DNA of 33,400 nucleotides, from NCBI GenBank assembly GCA_045614025.1, contig JAZLCE010000006.1, forward strand, positions 1 to 33,400. Direction: 5' to 3'. Of the stretch, positions 15,063 through 22,085 are shown in pieces. The DNA comes from RGIG4140 sp045614025. GTDB taxonomy: Bacteria; Pseudomonadota; Alphaproteobacteria; CAAHEQ01; UBA3637. The translations under genes were made by a program, and so were the position numbers. The number at the start of each line of letters is the position of its first letter. The first letter of the stretch is position 1. A model generated the notes under the pieces. It was not told where the DNA came from. It did no database searches and saw only the letters and a program-made list of their open reading frames with translations.

Positions 15063-17186
15063 ATGACTTCTCTTTCCGATAATCAAACATTATCCAAAAG
15101 CCGTTCGAGTGCAACTTCAGACTCAAAAATCTCAATGAAAAAATTAATTGAAAAAGGTAAAGAACGCGGGTTCATTTCCATGAACGAGCTTAAAAAATAT
15201 TTACCAAGTGATGCTCTTAATGAAGAATCTTTAGAATTAGTTGTTTCTTCATTTTCTGATTTGGGCATTAACATCATTGATGGCTCAGACGATATCACTG
15301 ATTTAACTGAAAGTTTAAGTGATAAAAAATCTTTAACAATCACGCCTTCTGAAGAAGAAGCCCCTCTTGAAGCAGACACAGGCAATCGTGTTAATGACCC
15401 TGTTCGTTTATATTTAAGAGAAATGGGGGCAGTTGAACTTCTTTCAAGAGAAGGTGAAATCGCCATTGCAAAACGTATCGCTGCTGGTTTTGATGTGATG
15501 ATGAGCGGTTTGGCTGAAAGTTCTTTAACAATGAAAGCCTTAACCGAATGGAACAAAAAATTAAATCAAGGGACAATGTTCCTTCGTGAAATTATTGATT
15601 TGGAATCAGCTATCGAAGCCTTAAAAGAAGGTTCCGATCGTGAAGATTTTGCACTTCAATTATCCAAAATTGAAAAATCAGAAGCTTTATTAAAAGTTAC
15701 AGAACCTGTTAAAAAAACAGAAAAGAAAGAAAAGAAAGTCATCTTATCTCAAGAAGATGAAGATAAAGATGATGAGTTCATTGATGATGATGAAGATGAT
15801 AAATTAGAGGATGAAGATATCATTGATTCTGATGAAGAAGATGATGATATTGATGAACCTGTTGAAGAAAAAAATTCTTCTGAAGATGAAGATGAGGATG
15901 AAGATTATAACGAAAATGCCATGAGCATTGGCCAAATGGAAGAATCTCTTCTTCCTCAAACAATGGAAACTTTGAGAGAAATTGAAGAATTAAATCAAAA
16001 ATTCATTTCTCTAAAAAAGGATAAATTAGCAACATTCATTGCAAACAAACCTTTACCAAAAACAATTGAAAAAAATTATAAAGAAATCAAAAGAGAAATC
16101 ACTCAACGCTTAAAAAGCATTCATTTAAATCCTCTTAAAATTGAAGAATTGATTAACAAACTTAATGAAGTTAATCAAAAATTGATGATGCTTGAAGGAC
16201 GCCTTTTAAGATTAGCAACTTCAGTAAAAATTGATAGAGAAGAATTTTTAGAATTCTATCAAAACAGTGAATTAGATGAAAAATGGATACAAAAAGCTGA
16301 GAAAAAATCAAAAAATTGGCAACTTTTTGTTGAAAGGTATAAACCAGAAATCACGGATATTCGTTCAGCTATTTTAGAAGTTGTTGAAGAAACACAAATG
16401 CCAATCATGGAATATCGCCGTATTGTTGCAACAGTTAAAAAAGGACGTCAAGAAACCAATAAAGCAAAGCAAGAAATGATTGAAGCAAACTTGCGTTTGG
16501 TTATTTCTATTTCTAAAAAATACACAAACCGCGGTCTTCAATTCCTTGATTTAATTCAAGAAGGAAATATTGGCTTAATGAAAGCTGTTGATAAATTTGA
16601 ATATCAACGTGGATATAAATTTTCAACATATGCAACATGGTGGATTCGCCAATCGATTACAAGGGCTATTGCTGATCAAGCTCGCACTATTCGTATCCCA
16701 GTTCATATGATTGAAACGATTAATAAAATGCTTAAAACTGGACGCCAAATGATGCTTGAAACAGGTCATGAACCAACTCCAGAAGAATTGGCCCCGCGCA
16801 TTAACTTATCCGTTGAAAAGATTAAAAAAGTTCTTAAAATTGCAAAAGAACCTATTTCTCTTGAAACACCTGTTGGTGATGAAGAAGATTCACATTTAGG
16901 TGATTTCATTGAAGATAAAAACACAATTCAACCATTAGAAGCCGCCATTCAAACGAATTTGCGTCAATCTTGCACTGCAGTGTTATCAACACTCTCTCCA
17001 AGAGAAGAACGTGTTCTTCGTATGCGCTTTGGTATTGGGATGAATTCTGACCATACATTGGAAGAAGTTGGTCTTCAATTTGCTGTGACACGTGAACGTA
17101 TTCGTCAAATTGAAGCAAAGGCTTTACGCAAATTAAAACATCCTAGCCGTTCAAGAAAATTACGTAGCTTCTTAGAAGATAGCTGA
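15063..17186 (+). CDS. rpoD: RNA polymerase primary sigma factor (sigma-70)
   Basis: This is the housekeeping sigma factor, 707 residues. Region 1.1 lies near residues 20-85; region 1.2 begins NDPVRLYLREMGAVELL (111-127). Regions 2.1-2.4 run from about 474 to 550, with the RGYKFSTYATWWIRQ core, region 3 from about 550 to 610, and region 4.2 with its helix-turn-helix near 665-690. A very acidic stretch fills 231-281, within the non-conserved region between 1.2 and 2.1, and helps explain a length above the usual 610-670 of alphaproteobacterial RpoD. It has its own promoter and terminator, so it can be transcribed apart from dnaG. Confidence 0.98.
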   Translation: MTSLSDNQTLSKSRSSATSDSKISMKKLIEKGKERGFISMNELKKYLPSDALNEESLELVVSSFSDLGINIIDGSDDITDLTESLSDKKSLTITPSEEEAPLEADTGNRVNDPVRLYLREMGAVELLSREGEIAIAKRIAAGFDVMMSGLAESSLTMKALTEWNKKLNQGTMFLREIIDLESAIEALKEGSDREDFALQLSKIEKSEALLKVTEPVKKTEKKEKKVILSQEDEDKDDEFIDDDEDDKLEDEDIIDSDEEDDDIDEPVEEKNSSEDEDEDEDYNENAMSIGQMEESLLPQTMETLREIEELNQKFISLKKDKLATFIANKPLPKTIEKNYKEIKREITQRLKSIHLNPLKIEELINKLNEVNQKLMMLEGRLLRLATSVKIDREEFLEFYQNSELDEKWIQKAEKKSKNWQLFVERYKPEITDIRSAILEVVEETQMPIMEYRRIVATVKKGRQETNKAKQEMIEANLRLVISISKKYTNRGLQFLDLIQEGNIGLMKAVDKFEYQRGYKFSTYATWWIRQSITRAIADQARTIRIPVHMIETINKMLKTGRQMMLETGHEPTPEELAPRINLSVEKIKKVLKIAKEPISLETPVGDEEDSHLGDFIEDKNTIQPLEAAIQTNLRQSCTAVLSTLSPREERVLRMRFGIGMNSDHTLEEVGLQFAVTRERIRQIEAKALRKLKHPSRSRKLRSFLEDS

Positions 17187-17214
17187 TAGAGTTACAGGTT
17201 AAAAGCTAAAATTG

Positions 17215-17246
17215 AAAAAAGACGATCTTTAAATCGTCTTTTTTTT
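17215..17246 (+). terminator. Intrinsic terminator of rpoD
   Basis: The stem pairs 17215-17226 with 17233-17244 through AAGACGAT and ATCGTCTT, with a six-base loop. A run of T's follows, 28 bases past the rpoD stop. Confidence 0.93.
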
Positions 17247-17422
17247 ATCCCCTATTCTACTCTGATTAAATTTTCTTGCAAAATTTAAGGTAATTAAGTT
17301 CATTCAATCAAATACAAAAAGATTATTTGAAATGCCCAACATTAGCTCAAGTGTTGATTTAATTTCTTTTTTTATTTTATTGATTCCAAAATATTTTTTA
17401 AATTCGATTCAAAAAGATAAAT

Positions 17423-17509
17423 GAACTAAATGTGGAAGATAAACAGATAGCTAGGAGGCGCTTCACAACACGTAGTGTACAAAGAGAACGGGTACATGAG
17501 TGTTGGGAA
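17423..17509. repeat. 87-bp direct repeat, copy 1
   Basis: This segment is identical in all 87 bases to 17678-17764, in the same orientation, at an offset of 255 bp. The matching ends exactly at these borders. It is about 44% G+C by hand count, richer than its surroundings. It contains nested inverted pairs: CAACAC with GTGTTG and, inside them, TGTAC with GTACA. No open reading frame or transposase is attached. Confidence 0.95.
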
Positions 17510-17523
17510 ACATATCCAGATGT

Positions 17524-17550
17524 TTAGACTCACATTTCTAAATTTCATAA
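17524..17550 (-). pseudogene. Relic of an autotransporter 3' end
   Basis: Read on the minus strand, this stretch ends in codons that spell LEM-stop-V-stop. It aligns with the last codons (LEMRF-stop) and the first bases after the stop of the intact autotransporter at 17782. About 18 of 21 positions match, counting from GAAATG through TAAAC and ATCT with one 3-base gap. An in-frame TGA replaces the Arg codon. Both gene ends are followed at nearly the same distance (14 and 17 bases) by a copy of the 87-bp repeat. No similarity is visible further upstream, so only a stub remains. The match is short and rests partly on context. Confidence 0.45.
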
Positions 17551-17677
17551 AAATAAATAATAAGATAGTGGCGAAAAAAAATGGTCAAAAGGGAAAGACT
17601 TGCACCCTATCTAAAGGTGCAGTGTATATTGGCTGGCATACATAAACCTTTATTTCATTTTTAGCGTTTTTTTGCTG
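17551..17677. other. Spacer between the two 87-bp repeats
   Basis: No gene is visible. A hairpin is possible from TGCACC (17601-17606) and GGTGCA (17616-17621). The minus strand around 17583-17608 looks faintly like the 3' part of a tRNA ending in CCA, but no cloverleaf can be folded. Confidence 0.4.
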
Positions 17678-17764
17678 GAACTAAATGTGGAAGATAAACA
17701 GATAGCTAGGAGGCGCTTCACAACACGTAGTGTACAAAGAGAACGGGTACATGAGTGTTGGGAA
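17678..17764. repeat. 87-bp direct repeat, copy 2
   Basis: This is the second copy, identical to 17423-17509. It lies 17 bases past the autotransporter stop codon. Unlike copy 1, its right flank can pair with its interior, giving a longer hairpin (17706-17774). Confidence 0.95.
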
Positions 17765-17774
17765 GTGCCCCTAG
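17706..17774. other. Long hairpin after the autotransporter gene
   Basis: CTAGG (17706-17710) pairs with CCTAG (17770-17774). GGCGCTTC pairs with GAAGTGCC, with one G-T pair as read on the plus strand; CAACAC pairs with GTGTTG and TGTAC with GTACA. The total is about 24 pairs over 69 bases with small bulges. It begins seven bases after the stop codon on the minus strand. There is no T-tract, so it may stabilise the mRNA or act as a DNA structure; it is not a classic terminator. Confidence 0.6.
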
Positions 17775-17781
17775 ATGCTGT

Positions 17782-20700
17782 TTAGAACCGCATTTCAAGC
17801 TTCAACATACCTGAGTGATCCTTATATTCCTTTCTGAACGATCCATTATATTCAAGTTTCAATGTTGTTCGATCATTAAGTTTGGCTTCAACACCTGTTG
17901 TAACACCAACACTCAAGCGATCAAGTGTTTCAGCGTTCACTGTATAGCTCGCTCCATTGGCAAGCGTGTTCAATGTGGCAACATCATCTGAGATTACATC
18001 ATATCCCACATTGACCCCAACTGTTGGGCGAATAGCGCCTAAATCCCAAGCAGTTTTCACGCCAGCAATCGCCGTTAAGTAATCGCTTGAGGTGGCTTCC
18101 ACCGTTGTTCCAAGTGTATCGGTATATCCTTCTTGTTTAACCGATAAATAATGCATACCAACTTCTGGCGTAATGATGGCATTTTGAAGTTTCATGTCAT
18201 ACCCCGTCATCACTTGAACGCCCCAAGAATCCACATCATAGTTTGCCGTGCCCACACTTGAAAGCACTTGCTTTTGTTCATCATATTGACCTCTGGAATA
18301 AGTTGCCAAGCCGCTTAACCACCAAGCGTTTGGTTGATAGTGCGCTGAGATAAAGCCGGTGTTCGTATCCACTTCCGTTCGGCGCAACTCTTCTTTCGCC
18401 GTTGTTTGGCTTGTGGCATATCCAACACCAAGCGTTAATGAGTCGGTTACTTCAGATTGAATGCCCAAGACTGCGCCTTGGCTTCTTGCCTTAAAGCCCT
18501 CGCCCATCGTGGACTTTGTTTTATCATAAAGCCCTTTGATATAAACTTTTGCTCTGGCTTCTTTATCCACAACACAACCCAATTCAGCTTCTTTTTCCAT
18601 TACCAACTGAGAAATCACTCTTGTTAACTCATTAAAATGTCCAACCACCATTGCTTGCGAAGATGGTTGCTCGCTTGTTCCAACAGCTTTTAATGCTTTT
18701 TTGGCTTCTTCAACACTCATTTTATCATCCGATTGAAGCCCTGTAAGTATTTCTTCTTGCATTTTTGAAAATGCTTCATTAGAACTATTCCCATCAATTA
18801 ATGCACTTGTTATCTCTCCTTGCGTTTTTGTTAGAGAAAATTTACTCATCAATTCACTGGTTTCTTTTTTAGAAATTTCATAAGCGCCATTTTCAAGATC
18901 TTTAATATCAAACAAATTATTTTCAATTAATCCTAAGTCATTATCTTTATTAAAGACTTGGTATACACCTGTTTCTTGATCAAGTCCTTTGGTAAGGGTC
19001 AATGAGAGTAATCCTTTTTCTGCTTCTTTGACTTCATCAATATTCATTTTACCATGATCTACCAAAGTATTTAAATCAACATTTAAAACAGAATTTTCAC
19101 CTATGGTTAATGTTTCTGTTTCAATGGTTCTATTTTGAATATCAAGAACTGTATTATCAGAAATAACAATATTAGAGAATGAAACAGGCACTATCCCTTT
19201 TGAAATAGCCATATCTTTGGCTACAACTGTTCCAGAAACTTTTACACCTTCTGCAACATCTAGTTCAGCATTATCAAATACCAAACGGTTTCCATTCAAA
19301 TTCACAATATCTTCATTGATTTGATAAACTGCTTGTTCTGAAGTACTGCTCTTAAAGGTCATTAAAAGATCGGTTCCTTCTTCTTTAAAGGAAAGTCCCT
19401 TAATTTCAATTGATTTATTTCCAAGTCCTAAATGTGTTAATGTACCCGTTTCACCCACTATTGCAGTATATGCAATTTCTGATCCATGTGTTTCAAGTTC
19501 ACCGCCATCAATATTATTCGTCCCTCTAAAAAATGTTTCTGAGTTTGCTATTGTTTTACCAGCTGTTTGATTAAAAATACCGGTATATCCAGTATTATCC
19601 GAACTCTCAGCTAATAAAAATGTTCCAACACTTGATTTATCTATTGTTCCAACCCCTTTACCTCCTCGAATACCGCCACCGATATACTCTTCAGAATTAG
19701 GATTATCACCTTTTAAATAAATAACACCACCACCAATATAAATATCATTTAAATGCTCTATTTCAGCAATGCTTCCATCTTCTTTAGTTACTACTTCAAT
19801 CTCTCTATTTCCATCAAAATAAAATCCGTTAGTAAAAGTTGTAAATGAGTTATTGTTTTCATTAAAATAAGCACCCCCTTGCACTGATCCTGTTGGTCCT
19901 TTAACAGTGTTATTTAAAAAAGTTGCATTATCTTTAAAGGTAATGCTTCCACCTTGCCATCCAATAGATACGGCACCTGCTCTCGCCGACTGAACACCTT
20001 CTGAAACATTATTGATAAAATAAGATTTTCCACCAAAAGTAATAGATCCTTTAACCTCCATAGCAACTGCGCCACCCGAACTCATAATCACACCCTTAGC
20101 ATAATTATTTTCAAACCAAGCATCTCTTTCAAAAATAATTTTCCCTTGATTGTTATTAAAAATTGCACCACCATAACCAGTCCATGTTTGGGTTATAGCC
20201 TTATTATCTTTGAAAGAAGTATCACCTTTAAACGTTAATGTTCCAGTATTATAAACAGCGCCACCAATGCTAAAACCTTTATTTGCCGACCCCGTATTAT
20301 TTGAAAAATTTGAGGATCCATTAAAAGTAAGGTTTTTTGAATTAGAAATAGCTCCACCATAGGAGTTTAAACCTGCTGAAGAACTATTGCCCGTAAAATC
20401 AACATCTGCTATGATGATTGTTCCTGAATTTGATAAAACAGCCCCATATGCCTCATTTTCACCAGCAACAATTAATTTATTATTTTGAAAAGTTGTTTTA
20501 TCTTGAAGTTCTATCCGCCCTGCATTACTAATGATACCATTTCCACCAGAAACCTTCCAAACCTCATTATCTTTAAAATTTGTCAATCCTGTAAAAATTA
20601 TTGTACCTTTACTTGTATTTTCTATTGCACTTGATGATCCTGCATAGTTTAAAACATCTTCAGTACCAGATTTATTCCCAATAAAATCAGCAGAAGTAAA

Positions 20701-21390
20701 ATTCATTTTATTTGTATTATAAATTGCGGCCCCTTCCCCAACAAAATAGCTTCCATCTGAATAATTATTTTCAAAAACAACATGTTGATTAAAATTCATT
20801 GTTCCAGTATTATAAACTGTGCCCATCGCTCGTGTATTCCAAGAGCCAGTGATAGAGGTGTTATCTAAAAAGGATACCTGATTATCAAATGTGATAGTTC
20901 CTGAATTATAAATTGCAGCTCCCTGAGCATTTGAATATGATGTTTTAGAGTAAACAGTTCCATTTTCAAAAACCAACAAACCACCTTCAAATTCCAATGT
21001 CCCCGTATTTTTAAGAATGCCACCTAATCTTTCATAAGTATATGTTTTATTTCCATTTGCATCTAAAACTGGATTGCCATTACTATCTACGGTTGGAACA
21101 CCAATATATGTTACCATTTCTCCATCTGCATCCACAATAATCTTATTAAAAACACCATCTGTAACCACATGATATGTTTCATCTTTTAAATATGATAAAA
21201 GCTCAGAACCATTATTCTGAGAATCCGTAATAACAATACTACCTGTTCCATCATTTTTTGTTGCAGTTGATTCTGCAAAAGCGGAAACAGAAAAAATTAT
21301 AATTCCTAAGTTTACAAGGAGGCATTTTTTAAGAATATTGAGATAACGTTTTTTAAGTTCTCTGAAAGTGGTGTATGAAAAATGGAACAT
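17782..21390 (-). CDS. Pmp-like autotransporter (type V secretion)
   Basis: This is a 1202-residue surface protein. A long basic n-region (about 22 residues) precedes the hydrophobic core, and cleavage is expected after SAFA (residue 39). The passenger (about 110-600) is built of repeated beta-helix rungs with GGAI/GGAV and FxxN motifs, such as GGAIFNNNQGKIIF, FENN, FKDN and FLDN, the pattern of chlamydial polymorphic membrane proteins. The last ~260 residues form the autotransporter beta-barrel, ending in the outer-membrane signal ...LEMRF. A stronger G+C content marks the barrel-coding part. GGAGG lies five bases before the ATG and an extended -10 promoter about 115 bases upstream. It probably acts as an adhesin; that role is inferred from the family. 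Confidence 0.93.
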   Translation of the reverse strand: MFHFSYTTFRELKKRYLNILKKCLLVNLGIIIFSVSAFAESTATKNDGTGSIVITDSQNNGSELLSYLKDETYHVVTDGVFNKIIVDADGEMVTYIGVPTVDSNGNPVLDANGNKTYTYERLGGILKNTGTLEFEGGLLVFENGTVYSKTSYSNAQGAAIYNSGTITFDNQVSFLDNTSITGSWNTRAMGTVYNTGTMNFNQHVVFENNYSDGSYFVGEGAAIYNTNKMNFTSADFIGNKSGTEDVLNYAGSSSAIENTSKGTIIFTGLTNFKDNEVWKVSGGNGIISNAGRIELQDKTTFQNNKLIVAGENEAYGAVLSNSGTIIIADVDFTGNSSSAGLNSYGGAISNSKNLTFNGSSNFSNNTGSANKGFSIGGAVYNTGTLTFKGDTSFKDNKAITQTWTGYGGAIFNNNQGKIIFERDAWFENNYAKGVIMSSGGAVAMEVKGSITFGGKSYFINNVSEGVQSARAGAVSIGWQGGSITFKDNATFLNNTVKGPTGSVQGGAYFNENNNSFTTFTNGFYFDGNREIEVVTKEDGSIAEIEHLNDIYIGGGVIYLKGDNPNSEEYIGGGIRGGKGVGTIDKSSVGTFLLAESSDNTGYTGIFNQTAGKTIANSETFFRGTNNIDGGELETHGSEIAYTAIVGETGTLTHLGLGNKSIEIKGLSFKEEGTDLLMTFKSSTSEQAVYQINEDIVNLNGNRLVFDNAELDVAEGVKVSGTVVAKDMAISKGIVPVSFSNIVISDNTVLDIQNRTIETETLTIGENSVLNVDLNTLVDHGKMNIDEVKEAEKGLLSLTLTKGLDQETGVYQVFNKDNDLGLIENNLFDIKDLENGAYEISKKETSELMSKFSLTKTQGEITSALIDGNSSNEAFSKMQEEILTGLQSDDKMSVEEAKKALKAVGTSEQPSSQAMVVGHFNELTRVISQLVMEKEAELGCVVDKEARAKVYIKGLYDKTKSTMGEGFKARSQGAVLGIQSEVTDSLTLGVGYATSQTTAKEELRRTEVDTNTGFISAHYQPNAWWLSGLATYSRGQYDEQKQVLSSVGTANYDVDSWGVQVMTGYDMKLQNAIITPEVGMHYLSVKQEGYTDTLGTTVEATSSDYLTAIAGVKTAWDLGAIRPTVGVNVGYDVISDDVATLNTLANGASYTVNAETLDRLSVGVTTGVEAKLNDRTTLKLEYNGSFRKEYKDHSGMLKLEMRF

Positions 21391-21505
21391 AACAGCCTCC
21401 TTTAAAATATAAAAAAATGTTTACATGGCGTAATCCTTTTGTTAACTGTTTAAGATGAAAAATAGAGCTATCTTCTATTCCCTATTTTCATCCCCCTATA
21501 CTTTT

Positions 21506-21514
21506 ATTATACCA
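21506..21514 (-). promoter_or_regulatory. Extended -10 promoter of the autotransporter gene
   Basis: The minus strand reads TGG followed by a perfect TATAAT. This is the extended -10 form that works with a poor -35 box, and the -35 position here (AGCATG) is indeed poor. The predicted 5' leader is about 110 bases. Confidence 0.65.
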
Positions 21515-22040
21515 CAGGTTTTAAATTTCATGCTTAAAAAATTTTCAAAAAAAATAAATCTTTTTCATCCATTTTCTTGTAATTAATTGATTTTTAACAA
21601 TTATTTTTATTAAAAAATTGCATAAAATCAGAAAAAAAACAAAAAAAATATGCAAATTCAAGCTGTTTTTTCGGCAAAAAATAGCCTTTTTTGAGGCGTC
21701 ATTTTTTTCCGATGGGACAATAAATCTAATGACCATTAAATTTCCAACCTAAAAAACAAAAAACTCCATTAAATAAAATGGTCTTTTATTTTACTATATT
21801 TATTAAATATTAATATATTATTAAAAATTCTTAAAGTTTTAGTTAAACAGAGTAATATATTATCATAGGATAGATAATATAAATGGATAAATTATATAAA
21901 GGGTCTTTAAAATAGATACGTTCAAGAGATTCCTAATCGCTAATATTGCTAAAAAAAACAAGTTATAACAAGGAAAATTAATCAAACTATCTTCAAGTTG
22001 GATTTTAGATTAACTTCTGTCAGTCAAAAATATTTATACT
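21515..22040. other. AT-rich intergenic region, no gene seen
   Basis: Upstream of the autotransporter promoter lie some 525 bases, very rich in A and T. A 63-codon frame at 21545-21736 (minus) has no ribosome-binding site or recognisable content. A 9-bp inverted repeat (TATATTATC at 21856-21864 with GATAATATA at 21873-21881) is the only structure noted and may be chance in such DNA. Confidence 0.5.
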
Positions 22041-22064
22041 AAAAAAGGGCACTTAAGTGCCCTT
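22041..22064 (-). terminator. Intrinsic terminator of pepN
   Basis: AAGGGCAC pairs with GTGCCCTT around TTAA (22045-22064). Six T's follow on the minus strand, 21 bases past the pepN stop. Confidence 0.9.
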
Positions 22065-22085
22065 CCCTTAATTCAAAATTGATAC

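Noticed and set aside
15083..15556. 157-codon frame antisense to rpoD
   Set aside because: It is open only because of the codon pattern of rpoD on the other strand; there is no start signal and no recognisable domain.
17583..17640. Possible tRNA on the minus strand, with a T-loop-like GGTGCAAGTC and a terminal CCA
   Set aside because: The T-stem pairs poorly, the would-be acceptor and D arms cannot be found upstream, and the TGCACC/GGTGCA hairpin gives the wrong loop size.
17423..17764. Ends of an insertion sequence or MITE
   Set aside because: The 87-bp repeats are direct, not inverted, at the borders. No transposase frame lies between them and I see no target-site duplication.
21545..21736. 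63-codon frame upstream of the autotransporter
   Set aside because: It has no ribosome-binding site, its composition is that of AT-rich spacer, and it resembles nothing I know.
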